Of a DNA stretch of 64,000 nt, positions 39,377 through 46,485 are shown one piece after another. The notes below the pieces were generated by a model. It did not search any database, was not told where the DNA came from, and worked only from the letters and a program-made list of their open reading frames with translations. Both the position numbers and the translations under genes were made by a program. This stretch comes from a virus: IMG/VR virus record IMGVR_UViG_3300047089_000307, positions 94,652 to 158,651 of that record. One strand, written 5' to 3'. Numbering within the stretch: the stretch's first letter is position 1; each line of letters begins with the position of its first letter.

Positions 39377-39821
39377 TGCCGTGCCTCCTGTCCTCGTGCG
39401 GGCACGCCCCCGCCCAGCTCCGTACCCGGGCGATGAGCAGCTCGTTCCACCGCGCGCTGCCCTTCTCCGGCATTTCCTCGCCCTCGTCCAGGTCGTAGCC
39501 ATCGATATCGGTGCCGGCGTACTGGGCGATGATGATCTCGTCCAGGCTGGCTCCCGGGTGGTCCAGCAGGTGCATGACGCTGTTGACGGCCAGGTTGAGG
39601 ATGTCGTCCTGCGCGATGGTCTCGCTGGATTCACCCTCGTGCTCCGATAGCAGGCTGGCGGCTGCGTTCAGGGCCGCGGAGACTTGCTCGCGGGTGTAGG
39701 CCAGGGTCGTTCCCTGGCTCGCCAGTGCGGCGACCCGGGCGAGCAGGCTGAGGTAATCCTCGTGCCCTGCCCGGGTCCCGCCCGGGTTATCGCGGAGCCA
39801 CTCGCCGAATGCCTTGGCCAT
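39366..39821 (-). CDS. Unknown helical protein
   Basis: 151 residues. Helices at ~5-40 and ~60-100 and an acidic loop DIDGYDLDEGEEMPEKG. Overlaps the next gene by 11 bases. Confidence 0.7.
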   Translation of the reverse strand: MAKAFGEWLRDNPGGTRAGHEDYLSLLARVAALASQGTTLAYTREQVSAALNAAASLLSEHEGESSETIAQDDILNLAVNSVMHLLDHPGASLDEIIIAQYAGTDIDGYDLDEGEEMPEKGSARWNELLIARVRSWAGACPHEDRRHGNDD

Positions 39822-40198
39822 CAGGCTTCTCCTTCCCTGCGCTCCGGCCGCGGTGCGCCGCAGTTACCGCAGGTGCCGTCTTCCACGGGGCTGCGGTAGC
39901 CGCACGCGTGGCCTTCCTCCAGGCGGTTGCGGCATTGCCAGGCGAACCTGGCCTTGTCGAGGAGCTGGTCCAGGGTGTCTGACTCGTAGTCGTCTGCGAC
40001 GTTCCGCAGCCGGCCCAGGATGCCGCCCGGCTCCCATGGCCCAGGCCCTGCTGAGGCCACGGCCACGTCCGTCCATTCGGAGGTGTCGTGGTTCCCGTAG
40101 TTGGCGGCGTCATCAAGCGCGAATTCGACGGCGCTGAGGATTCCTGCCTCATCGGTTCCGTCCGGGGCCTCGACTGTGACCAGGATTGCCTTCTTCAT
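39821..40198 (-). CDS. Unknown protein with C-terminal zinc ribbon
   Basis: 125 residues from the ATG at 40198, eight bases after GGGAGG; an in-frame GTG at 40207 overlaps that site. N-terminal strand-helix (KAILVTVEAPDGTDEAGILSA) and a C-terminal CGYRS...CGNCG. Confidence 0.7.
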   Translation of the reverse strand: MKKAILVTVEAPDGTDEAGILSAVEFALDDAANYGNHDTSEWTDVAVASAGPGPWEPGGILGRLRNVADDYESDTLDQLLDKARFAWQCRNRLEEGHACGYRSPVEDGTCGNCGAPRPERREGEA

Positions 40199-40199
40199 C

Positions 40200-40403
40200 T
40201 CACTCACCTCCCGTCAGCGTGACGCAGCCGGCGCTGTTCCCGTTGGCGTCCAGGATGAGGGCGCGGAAATCAGGGATGACTGCCCAGGATTCCATGTCGT
40301 CCTCCATGCGCTCCACGACCCGGGTGACGGTGCGGTACACGTCGTCTTTCGTGATCATGGCGTCATCGCCGAGCGTGATGCTGATCTCAAGTTTCCGTGG
40401 CAT
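40200..40403 (-). CDS. Unknown small protein
   Basis: 67 residues. LEISITLGDDAMITKDDVYRTVTRVVERM looks like a strand followed by a long helix. Own ribosome site (AAAGGAAAA). Confidence 0.65.
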   Translation of the reverse strand: MPRKLEISITLGDDAMITKDDVYRTVTRVVERMEDDMESWAVIPDFRALILDANGNSAGCVTLTGGE

Positions 40404-40416
40404 TTTTCCTTTCCTT

Positions 40417-40623
40417 TCAGGTAGCGACGTCCAGGGTTACGAGGACTATGTCGTACGAGCAGCCGTCAGGTGCCTCCGCTGACGTGTCCTTCCACGTCAG
40501 CGGGTTTACTCCGTTTTCGTGCTCCTGGCAGGCGGTGCGTGCCTTCTCTTCGTCAGAGAAGCCGCCTATTACGCCGGATTTATGCCCGTCCGGGTAATCG
40601 TGCAGTGCAATGTAGATATCCAT
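40417..40623 (-). CDS. Unknown small protein
   Basis: 68 residues. IYIALHDYPDGHKSGVIGGF then EEKARTACQEHENG, an arrangement of strands and a helix resembling small phage 'DUF' proteins. GAAGAGAAAGAGAAGAG leader. Confidence 0.65.
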   Translation of the reverse strand: MDIYIALHDYPDGHKSGVIGGFSDEEKARTACQEHENGVNPLTWKDTSAEAPDGCSYDIVLVTLDVAT

Positions 40624-40642
40624 CTCTTCTCTTTCTCTTCTT

Positions 40643-40701
40643 CAGGCTGAGTGCCTGCGACCGCGCACGGGAAATTCCCGCCCGCGATCGCCAGTGCTCA
40701 G
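40643..40701 (-). other. Intercistronic stem-loop, class 2
   Basis: Outer CTGAG/CTCAG, then a CACTGGCGATCGC part facing GCGGTCGCAGGC. Relative to other class 2 copies the outermost pairs are compensated (GAG/CTC instead of GACC/GGTC). Confidence 0.65.
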
Positions 40702-40983
40702 TTACTTTTTCCTGGCCTCGTCCGCCTCGCGGGCCAGGGCCGTGTCCTCGGGGCCGTCCGGGTCGTACCCCCCGGCGGTGAGCCACGCGAGGGCGCGCTC
40801 CCGGTTCGCGCCGCGGTCCTTGAGCATCCGGAACGCCTCGCGTACCGGCGTGGAGTACCCGCCCTGGATCATGACGGCGTGCATGGCCGCCTTCTCCGGA
40901 TCGTGGAATCCCAGCTCGTCGGCGAAGAAGCCGCCAAGCTCGTCAGCGAAATAGCCCATTCCCATTCCCATTCCCATTCCCAT
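40702..40983 (-). CDS. Protein with (Met-Gly)n N-terminus
   Basis: 93 residues by the first ATG. The first ten are five Met-Gly pairs encoded by perfect GGAATG hexamers, so the real start can be any of five ATGs and copy number may vary between isolates. Two similar FADELG segments follow (residues 12-27), then an EF-like acidic helix region. No family recognised. Confidence 0.68.
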   Translation of the reverse strand: MGMGMGMGMGYFADELGGFFADELGFHDPEKAAMHAVMIQGGYSTPVREAFRMLKDRGANRERALAWLTAGGYDPDGPEDTALAREADEARKK

Positions 40984-40986
40984 TCC
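40957..40986 (-). repeat. GGAATG hexamer repeat
   Basis: Five perfect tandem hexamers across the start of the gene at 40702; each contains both an ATG and part of a ribosome site (GGGAATGGG). Confidence 0.85.
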
Positions 40987-40999
40987 CTTGTCCCCTTTC

Positions 41000-41281
41000 T
41001 CAGTCTCCGTGCGGGTGGACCAGGATGGCGACGATGGCCAGGGCCTGCCAGTGGTCCAGGCCGGTGATCACCGGGATCAGGCCCCGGTCACAGGTCAGCT
41101 CGCTGACGGCGTAGCCGCGATCTCCGGTCAGGGCAGCGATCAGCGCATTCCCGTGCACGCGCCATTCCCTTTCATGCGGGTGACCCGGGCAGTGGGCGGC
41201 CCCGCATTCGCAGGGGACTGCGGGGTTATCGCAGTCGTCTACCTCGCAGGGAGCCGGGCCTGGGCGGTGCAGGGTGCTCAT
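41000..41281 (-). CDS. Cys/His-rich small protein
   Basis: 93 residues. CEVDDCDNPAVPCECGAAHCPGHPHE (residues ~12-38) has six Cys and several His; the rest is a helix with ALIAALTGD and a hydrophobic end. Confidence 0.7.
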   Translation of the reverse strand: MSTLHRPGPAPCEVDDCDNPAVPCECGAAHCPGHPHEREWRVHGNALIAALTGDRGYAVSELTCDRGLIPVITGLDHWQALAIVAILVHPHGD

Positions 41282-41676
41282 CGTCCCTCCTCCTCCTCCT
41301 GCGCCTCGATGGCGTCGGCCAGGGCCGTGAGCACGGGCAGCGGGTCCCGGTCGGTGAGCGCCAGCAGGGCCGCGGTCATCACGTCCGGGCTGGCGCCGCT
41401 CAGCAGGAGCAGCGCCTTGGCCCGGGGGTGGCGCAGCGGGCTGCCCGCTACCGGGTCCTTGTCGCCCTTGCGCCAGACCGGGAGTACCAGCGCGGTGCGT
41501 TGCTCGTGCGGGTGCCGTAGCCGCCGCCGGATGAAGAACGTTCCCGGCAGCAGCACGACGCGGTGGCATCGCTTGCCGGCCGGCGCGTGGCACAGCGGGC
41601 AGGCGTGCCGCAGCGACTTAACTTCACGCAGGTAGCCTGCCAGGTCGCTGTTCAGCTCCAGTGACATCTCGTTCAT
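41278..41676 (-). CDS. Phage zinc-finger protein, long form
   Basis: 132 residues. CPLCHAPAGKRCHRV followed by RRRLRHPHEQR repeats the module of the 63-residue protein at 4991, here embedded in a longer helical protein with a Glu-rich end. Confidence 0.75.
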   Translation of the reverse strand: MNEMSLELNSDLAGYLREVKSLRHACPLCHAPAGKRCHRVVLLPGTFFIRRRLRHPHEQRTALVLPVWRKGDKDPVAGSPLRHPRAKALLLLSGASPDVMTAALLALTDRDPLPVLTALADAIEAQEEEEGR

Positions 41677-41849
41677 GGCATCCTTTCCTCATCGGCCATC
41701 GTCAGCAGCCGTCTCGCCAGTTCCCTCAGCTCGTCCGGGCCGGCGTTCTCGATGACGTCCCGGAGGTAGGCCACGGCGCTGGCCCTGCGCTCGGTGGGCT
41801 CCCAGCTGAGCTGGCCGAGCGCGGAGCCGGTTGTCCACGTGCAGTACAC
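41673..41849 (-). CDS. Unknown small protein
   Basis: 58 residues from a GTG after GAAAGGAAGAG; earlier in-frame codons fall inside the neighbouring gene. Helical C-terminal half (DELRELARRLLTM). Confidence 0.62.
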   Translation of the reverse strand: MYCTWTTGSALGQLSWEPTERRASAVAYLRDVIENAGPDELRELARRLLTMADEERMP

Positions 41850-41878
41850 GGTTCTCTTCCTTTCAGTAGCGGCGGAGC

Positions 41879-42085
41879 TCACCAGTGCCCGATGATCGTC
41901 CGGCAGTGGCAGCACAGCAGCGGGCACCGGCCGCCATCGAACTTCCTGATCCCCTTCTCCGGGGGGCAGTGATGACCTCGCGCGCACAGCGTGGCCGCGA
42001 GCAGGGCGTGCCAGGTCTCGCCGGGCTTGCGGCAGTAATCCCGGACGGCGTGCTTCCAGGTCACCAGCCGGGGCTTGCGCTTCAC
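41879..42085 (-). CDS. Small Cys/His-rich basic protein
   Basis: 68 residues from a GTG overlapping the previous stop. CARGHHCPPEKG and CPLLCCHCRTIIGHW give a likely zinc centre. Confidence 0.68.
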   Translation of the reverse strand: MKRKPRLVTWKHAVRDYCRKPGETWHALLAATLCARGHHCPPEKGIRKFDGGRCPLLCCHCRTIIGHW

Positions 42086-42246
42086 GGGACGGCCTGCCCG
42101 CGGGCGCTCTCCGGACCGGCAGTCCAGCTGGCCTCCTCGCCGCTGAAGTCCTGCTCGGTCCAGGTCGTCCGGCACAGCAGGAGGCTGACGGGGCAGTCCG
42201 GTGCGCCGTCGCAGCACCACCAGGGCACGAATGATGCCCTGCTCAT
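42082..42246 (-). CDS. Small Cys-containing protein
   Basis: 54 residues: WWCCDGAPDCPVSLLLC near the start. ATG overlaps the Ku stop, and its own stop overlaps the next GTG, so it is part of the Ku transcript. Confidence 0.6.
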   Translation of the reverse strand: MSRASFVPWWCCDGAPDCPVSLLLCRTTWTEQDFSGEEASWTAGPESARGQAVP

Positions 42247-43046
42247 GCGGCCTTCGCCGCCTTCGCGGCCTTGGCCGCCGCCACGCTGGCCTTCAGGATG
42301 TCGCCCAGGTCAGCGGGCGCCCCGGTGCCCGGCTCGGCAGCGGAGGTCCCGGGCGGCAGTACCACGTCACCGCCGGCGATCTTCGCCTCGATGACCTGCT
42401 CCAGTGCCTCCCGGTAGCCGTCGTGGTAGGCGTCCGGGCTGAAGTCTTCGGTCAGGGTGTCGATCAGCATGGCCGCCGACGCCAGCTCCTGGCTGCGCAC
42501 CTGCGTGTCCTCGTCCAGGAACGCGAAGTCCGGCGAGCGCACCTCATCCGGCCACAGCAGCGTCTCCAGCACCAGCATGTCGCCGAGGACGCGGATGACC
42601 GCCAGGGACTCCCGCAGCCGCAGGGCCACCTTGGCGACGGCCACCCGCCCGGAGCTGCGCAGTGCCTCGCGGAACAGCACGTACGCCCGCGTCCCGCCCC
42701 GGCCCGGCTCCAGGTAGTAGCTCTTGCCGGACAGCAGCGGGCTGACCTGCCCCGCGGCGGTGAAGCTCAGCACCTCGACCTGCTTGCGGGTCGGCAGCGG
42801 CAGGCGTGCCAGGTCGGCGTCCGTCAGCACGGCCACCGTCCCGTCCGGCAGCTCATAGCCCTTGGCCAGGTCGGAGTACGGGACCTCCGCGCCGTCAGCC
42901 GAGCAGATGCGGCGCAGGTGGATGCGCGCCCCGTCCGCCTGGTGCACCTGGTGGAAGGCGACGTCCCGCTCTCCGGTGGCGGCGTACAGCTTCACCGGGA
43001 TGACGACCATGCCGAACGAAACTGTGCCTGACCATATGCTTCTCAT
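42243..43046 (-). CDS. ku: Ku DNA end-binding protein
   Basis: 267 residues, full length for bacterial Ku. SIWSGTVSFGMVVIPVKLY at the N-terminus, the GYEL...TDADL segment, the KSYYLEPG strand, the YVLFREAL helix and the LETLLWPDEVR region are all in place; the end is the usual Lys/Ala tail. A Ku homodimer rings DNA ends for non-homologous end joining. No LigD is present here, so it would work with host LigD, perhaps to close phage DNA ends or protect them from nucleases. Confidence 0.95.
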   Translation of the reverse strand: MRSIWSGTVSFGMVVIPVKLYAATGERDVAFHQVHQADGARIHLRRICSADGAEVPYSDLAKGYELPDGTVAVLTDADLARLPLPTRKQVEVLSFTAAGQVSPLLSGKSYYLEPGRGGTRAYVLFREALRSSGRVAVAKVALRLRESLAVIRVLGDMLVLETLLWPDEVRSPDFAFLDEDTQVRSQELASAAMLIDTLTEDFSPDAYHDGYREALEQVIEAKIAGGDVVLPPGTSAAEPGTGAPADLGDILKASVAAAKAAKAAKAA

Positions 43047-43061
43047 GGTTTCCTCTTTCTT

Positions 43062-43080
43062 CTTCGGATACTATCGCTGG
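43062..43080. promoter_or_regulatory. Promoter-like site between Ku and the HNH-type gene
   Basis: GATACT at 43067-43072 reads rightward and leaves only about ten bases to the ATG at 43082. On the minus strand GAAGAAGAAAGAGGAAACC is the Ku leader. Confidence 0.45.
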
Positions 43081-43081
43081 C

Positions 43082-43660
43082 ATGGTGCCATGCGAGCTGT
43101 GCTCGGAGCCCCAGGTTGCCCGGGGGCTGTGCAGGAAGCACTACTCCGCGCAGTACGACCGGGCGCGGCACGAGGCGCATCCGCTGCGTCACGCCTTCTA
43201 TGGCATGCAGGGCCGCTGCCGGAACCCGGGTGACAAGGACTGGCATAACTACGGGGCCCGGGGCATCACCGTCTACGAGCCGTGGATCGGGAACTTCCCT
43301 GCGTACGAGCGCTATGTTCAGGACGAGGTCGGCAACTGCCAGCACGGGTACTGCGGGGGCTGCCCGCAGCGCTGCGCTATCGACCGCGTTGATAAGGACG
43401 GGCCGTATGAGCCTGGGCAGCTCCGCTGGGCTACGCCTGGGGAGCAGTGGGCTAACAGGCGTGATTTCGTGCCCTTCGGAGGTAAGCGCGCCCGGGGTGA
43501 ACGGCAGGGCAGCGCCAAGCTGACTGAAGCTAGCGTCCGTGATATCCGCAGGCGCGTGGCAGCGGGCGAGAGCAAGGCGTCGGTGGCCAGGCGTTATGAC
43601 GTAACGGATGTCCTGGTCGGCATGATCGTGCGCCGGCGAGCGTGGGGCTGGCTGGAGTGA
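43082..43660 (+). CDS. HNH/AP2-type homing endonuclease-like protein
   Basis: 192 residues, the only plus-strand gene in this stretch of minus-strand genes. LRHAFYGMQGRCRNPGDKDW, YGARGITVYEPW, AIDRVDKDGPYEPGQLRWATP and EQWANRR are hallmarks of phage free-standing HNH-type endonucleases with an AP2-like fold; the C-terminus (SVRDIRRRVAAGESKASVARRYDV) is a helix-turn-helix. The N-terminus adds CELCSE...CRKH zinc ligands. Probably a selfish element beside Ku. Confidence 0.82.
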   Translation: MVPCELCSEPQVARGLCRKHYSAQYDRARHEAHPLRHAFYGMQGRCRNPGDKDWHNYGARGITVYEPWIGNFPAYERYVQDEVGNCQHGYCGGCPQRCAIDRVDKDGPYEPGQLRWATPGEQWANRRDFVPFGGKRARGERQGSAKLTEASVRDIRRRVAAGESKASVARRYDVTDVLVGMIVRRRAWGWLE

Positions 43661-43669
43661 GCCAGCCCC
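43644..43669. terminator. Hairpin over the stop of the HNH-type gene
   Basis: Perfect 10-bp arms GGGGCTGGCT and AGCCAGCCCC with a 6-base loop holding the stop region. No T run. Separates the converging transcripts. Confidence 0.7.
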
Positions 43670-43699
43670 CGTGTCGCTCATGCCTGCCTCTTTCTTCTC

Positions 43700-43882
43700 T
43701 CAGGATTCGCTGGCGTCCTTCGCCAGCTTCCGGGTCCGCGCGTTGTACCCGGCGTTGGCGGCGACCCGCGCGGCCGTGACCGGCGCGGACATGCCGCCGG
43801 TAGCGACGAACGCGAGCAGGTGCAGTCCCTTGCGGGTCCTCTTGTCCTTGCGGACGATGACGACCGGTGGCTTGCGTGCCAT
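43700..43882 (-). CDS. Small basic protein
   Basis: 60 residues, Lys/Arg/Ala-rich, with a weak hydrophobic middle (LHLLAFVATGGMSAPVTAARVA). Resembles a basic actinobacterial small-protein family of unknown role. Strong AGAAAGGGAA leader. Confidence 0.65.
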   Translation of the reverse strand: MARKPPVVIVRKDKRTRKGLHLLAFVATGGMSAPVTAARVAANAGYNARTRKLAKDASES

Positions 43883-43904
43883 GTTCTTTCCCTTTCTCTT
43901 TCTG

Positions 43905-43920
43905 TCTCTTGCAGTATATC
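43905..43920 (-). promoter_or_regulatory. Promoter-like site, TATACT type (leftward)
   Basis: Read leftward: GATATACT then GCAAGAGACAGAAAG. It follows a class 2 stem-loop and precedes the gene at 43882. Confidence 0.6.
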
Positions 43921-43924
43921 TTCC

Positions 43925-43985
43925 CAGGCTGGTCGCCTGCGGACGCGGACGGGGGAAGATCCCGCCCGCGACCGCCAGCGGTCAG
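43925..43985 (-). other. Intercistronic stem-loop, class 2
   Basis: GCTGG/CCAGC with CGG bulged, TCGCGGGCGGGAT paired imperfectly with the TCCCCCGTCCGCG side, capped by a short loop. Lies between the stop of the gene at 43982 and a promoter-like site. Confidence 0.65.
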
Positions 43986-44374
43986 AGCTGGCTGTTGATC
44001 AGCTGCCAGATTTCCGGGAACGTGGTTCCGGTGTCGTTGAGGCTGGCCAGCGAGTCCTGGTTCCGGCCTTCCGGCCGGCCGGCCATGGTCACCACCGGGC
44101 TAGCCAGGGTCAGCCCGGCCCAGCTGGTGACAGCCGAGGGGAGCAGCGCGTATGCCCAGTCCGTTCCGTCCGGGGTGGCGTAGCGGTACCTCCCGTTCTC
44201 CGGGTTGAGGGTGCGCACGACGATTCCGGCTTCCACGGCCAGGTCGCACAGGCCGCCGAGGCAGCAGAACTCCTCCTTCCCGCTCTCGGTAACCTGGCGC
44301 AGCGCGCCCCTGCCCTGCTCGTCCGCGTGCGCCAGCAGCCATTCGCCCCACCGGGCTTTGATCTCGGGGTTCAT
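43982..44374 (-). CDS. CCLG-type phage protein, copy A
   Basis: 130 residues. EFCCLGGLCDLAVEAGI, then WAYALLPSAVTSWAGL, SLASLNDTG and IWQLI at the end match a well-spread phage family (CCLG-x-L-C near the N-terminus, 'lND.G..F..IA.lI' near the C-terminus). A close paralogue is the next gene upstream. Function unknown; often in early regions. Confidence 0.75.
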   Translation of the reverse strand: MNPEIKARWGEWLLAHADEQGRGALRQVTESGKEEFCCLGGLCDLAVEAGIVVRTLNPENGRYRYATPDGTDWAYALLPSAVTSWAGLTLASPVVTMAGRPEGRNQDSLASLNDTGTTFPEIWQLINSQL

Positions 44375-44409
44375 TGGCGTTGCGGTGCCGTTCCCTCTCC
44401 TTCGTGCTT

Positions 44410-44793
44410 TCACAGTTGCTCGCTGATGAGCCGCCAGATACTCGGGAAGCGGTAGCCTTGGTCGTTCAGCTCGGCCAGCGACGCGCGATGGCTGTCCGCG
44501 AGGGAGACCACCGGGTTGCTGTCCGGCAGGCCGGCCCACTGGTACACGGCCCGGGGCAGCGTCCCGGTCTCCGGTTCCGGGTGCAGCTCTCCTTCCACGT
44601 AGTAGCCGTACTTGCGCGTGGCCTCATTGAAGGTGCGCACGACGATTCCGGCGGCCACGGCCAGGTCGCACAGGCCGCCGAGGCAGCAGAACTTGCCTCC
44701 AGCGTCAGTCTCCTGGCGTAGCGCGCCCGTGCCCTGCTCGTCCGCGTGCTCCAGCAGCCACGCGCCCCACTGGTCCTTGATCTCGGCGTTCAT
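44410..44793 (-). CDS. CCLG-type phage protein, copy B
   Basis: 127 residues from the second ATG, which aligns with copy A; the first ATG (44799) would add two residues. Same landmarks: KFCCLGGLCDLAVAAGIVVR, AVYQWAGL, SLAELNDQG and IWRLISEQL. Tandem duplication with copy A. Confidence 0.75.
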   Translation of the reverse strand: MNAEIKDQWGAWLLEHADEQGTGALRQETDAGGKFCCLGGLCDLAVAAGIVVRTFNEATRKYGYYVEGELHPEPETGTLPRAVYQWAGLPDSNPVVSLADSHRASLAELNDQGYRFPSIWRLISEQL

Positions 44794-44835
44794 TGGCATT
44801 TCGGTGCCGTTTCCTTTCTTGTTTTCTCCTGTTTG

Positions 44836-44902
44836 CCCTGACCGGGCAAGGAAGCGCCCGTGCCCTGTTCCCAGGGCACGGGCGCTTGGCTAACCGGGTC
44901 AG
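44836..44902 (-). other. Intercistronic stem-loop, class 1
   Basis: Outer CTGACC/GGTCAG; the internal loop GGTTAGCCAAG faces CTTCCTTGCCCGG; inner GCGCCCGTGCCCTG stem perfectly paired. Confidence 0.75.
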
Positions 44903-44907
44903 TCTCC

Positions 44908-45354
44908 TTACCAGATTTGCTGGCCGGCCAGCCGGATAGCGTGCTCGCGCTCGCGCTCCAGGGTCTCCGGCGGCCAGTCGACCGTGCCGGTGATAACGAG
45001 GTCGCTGACGCGGACGATAGTCCACGCCACGCCGACGCCTCCGACGTATTCCGCCTCCTCGCGGAGGCAGAAGTCCAGGGGAACGTTGTCCGGCCCTGCC
45101 CCGCGGGGAGGGTCAATGCGGCCTTCCGCCAGCAGCTCATCCAGGATCTCCCGCGCCAGGGCGCCTTGCTCATCCGCAGGAGCCGGGCGCGGCGGGCGCC
45201 GCCGCAGCCAGGCGTCCACCCGGTAGCTGTGCACGTCCGATATCTCCCGCTGGCGGTACCAGGGGAAAGGCCGCCACGTCCAGCGCTGGTACCGGTAGAC
45301 GCGGGTCGTGGTGAAGGTGGTCCCGACGTCAGGGGCCAGGGCAGCCTCGTTCAC
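44908..45354 (-). CDS. Unknown protein
   Basis: 148 residues, Arg/Trp/Tyr-rich N-terminus (VYRYQRWTWRPFPWY), helical middle with an EILDELLAEGR segment. No family recognised. A 14-residue ORF overlaps its start. Confidence 0.68.
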   Translation of the reverse strand: MNEAALAPDVGTTFTTTRVYRYQRWTWRPFPWYRQREISDVHSYRVDAWLRRRPPRPAPADEQGALAREILDELLAEGRIDPPRGAGPDNVPLDFCLREEAEYVGGVGVAWTIVRVSDLVITGTVDWPPETLEREREHAIRLAGQQIW

Positions 45355-45395
45355 GGCGTGTGCTCCTGCCAGCCGAAGTACACTCTGTTTTTCAT
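45351..45395 (-). pseudogene. Displaced 3' end of the gene at 45948
   Basis: Encodes MKNRVYFGWQEHTP-stop. RVYFGWQEHTP parallels RVYFNWSEHKDQ, the current end of the gene at 45948, and CAGAGTGTA is identical in both. I read it as the original gene end, cut off by insertion of the homing endonuclease. Confidence 0.6.
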
Positions 45396-45967
45396 GAATG
45401 ACTCCATCTCTTCCTGTTCACGATCATGGAAATAGTCGCCTTACTCACGCAGAATTCGTCAGCTAGCATCCTTTGCTTTTCTCCAGCCGCGTGTCTTTGC
45501 CGGATTTGCGATACGTCTTTCTCGGTTAGCTTTGCCATCGGGTTCTGGCTGCCTGCGTTCGCAGTGCCGTCACGTACCCGGTCCCCCTGGTTCTCCGCTG
45601 GCGTTCCGTAGCGCAAGTTGGCTACGCAGTTCACCAGGTTTCCCTCAGGGCCATGGCAGCACTGCATGCCCGCAGGGCGCTCGCCAAGGTGAGCGCGAGC
45701 GACCAGCGTGTGCACCATGTGGTGGTGGATGATGCCGTCCGCGTCGGTGAGGGTCACCTGCCAGTAATTCCTGTGCCAGCTCACCGGACTGGATGAGGCG
45801 CGGTACTGCCTGATGATCCCGCCGGGGCGCGTCCACGGATACGTTTTCCCTTTCCGTGACCTGCGCCAGATGATGCGATCAAGGGACCGTACGGTCCCTT
45901 GATCGCTCACCTCGTACAGTCCCTCGTACCCGACTACCGGGAGCCACTCACTGGTCTTTGTGTTCAC
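45392..45967 (-). CDS. NUMOD4/HNH homing endonuclease
   Basis: 191 residues; the GTG start lies inside the end of the gene at 45948. Residues ~5-22 are a NUMOD4 module (SEWLPVVGYEGLYEVSDQG), residues ~60-135 the HNH core (HRNYWQVTL, MVHTLVARAHLG, CHGPEGNLVNCVANLRYGT, ENQGDR) and residues ~145-190 a helix-turn-helix (LTEKDVSQIRQRHAAGE...SKATISMIVNRKRW). Lower G+C than the neighbours. A selfish element that replaced the last codons of its host gene. Confidence 0.88.
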   Translation of the reverse strand: MNTKTSEWLPVVGYEGLYEVSDQGTVRSLDRIIWRRSRKGKTYPWTRPGGIIRQYRASSSPVSWHRNYWQVTLTDADGIIHHHMVHTLVARAHLGERPAGMQCCHGPEGNLVNCVANLRYGTPAENQGDRVRDGTANAGSQNPMAKLTEKDVSQIRQRHAAGEKQRMLADEFCVSKATISMIVNRKRWSHS

Positions 45968-46184
45968 TCCAGTTAAAATACACTCTGGGCGCGTGCGTGA
46001 ACTCCAGCGATCCCAGCGTGCCGTCTGACTTGCGCGAGACGACCACGTACGGCGCCTGGAATCCCAGCACGTCGAATTCCTCTTGCAGCTGCTCGGTAGT
46101 CCACGTCTGCGTGGGCCATTGCCGGCTCAGGTCCCGGTGCGCCTGCGCGGCCTCGGGGGACTCGAACATCTTGCCGTCGCTCAT
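45948..46184 (-). CDS. Small protein interrupted by a homing endonuclease
   Basis: 78 residues. Helical N-terminus (ESPEAAQAHRDLSRQ), then TEQLQEEFDVLGF and a beta end (YVVVSRKSDGTLGSLEF). Its last 12 codons are AT-richer and came with the inserted endonuclease; the displaced original end lies at 45351-45395. The N-terminal pattern recalls a widespread phage family of unknown function. Confidence 0.75.
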   Translation of the reverse strand: MSDGKMFESPEAAQAHRDLSRQWPTQTWTTEQLQEEFDVLGFQAPYVVVSRKSDGTLGSLEFTHAPRVYFNWSEHKDQ

Positions 46185-46378
46185 GCGCCTGCCTCCGGCT
46201 TCTTCACGTGCCCCTGGAGGAGGAGCATGGACGCCGTGCGCCCGTAGCTCCCCTGAAGCTCCCAGGCCAGGCCGCTGTCCACCAGCTCCTGGAAGAAGGC
46301 GATGATCTCGTCATCGCTCATCTCCCCGTCCTCGTAGGCCATGATCTTGTCCACTAGGTCGTTCTTCACCGCGCTCAC
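46181..46378 (-). CDS. Conserved small phage protein
   Basis: 65 residues from GTG after GAAAGGG. DKIMAYEDGEMSDDEIIAFF, then QELVDSGLAWELQGSYGR is a very common phage/plasmid family. Function unassigned. First gene after a TATACT-type promoter. Confidence 0.82.
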   Translation of the reverse strand: MSAVKNDLVDKIMAYEDGEMSDDEIIAFFQELVDSGLAWELQGSYGRTASMLLLQGHVKKPEAGA

Positions 46379-46398
46379 GGGATTGCCCTTTCTGTCTC

Positions 46399-46412
46399 TT
46401 AGAGTATCTTGC
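46399..46412 (-). promoter_or_regulatory. Promoter-like site, GATACT type (leftward)
   Basis: Read leftward: AAGATACTCTAAGAGACAGAAAGGG, the same core as at 16828 and 20936, directly after a stem-loop. Confidence 0.55.
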
Positions 46413-46417
46413 CTCGT

Positions 46418-46482
46418 CCCTGACGGGACAGTGAAGCGCCCGGTCCCTGGCGGGGGACCGGGCGCTCGGACTGCCGTGTCAG
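46418..46482 (-). other. Stem-loop, class 1, in a promoter-containing gap
   Basis: Outer CTGAC-A-CGG against CCCGTCAG, inner GCGCCCGGTCCC stem perfect. Here it does not abut a stop codon but lies upstream of the promoter-like site at 46403, with a short G-rich tract beyond. Confidence 0.7.
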
Positions 46483-46485
46483 CAG

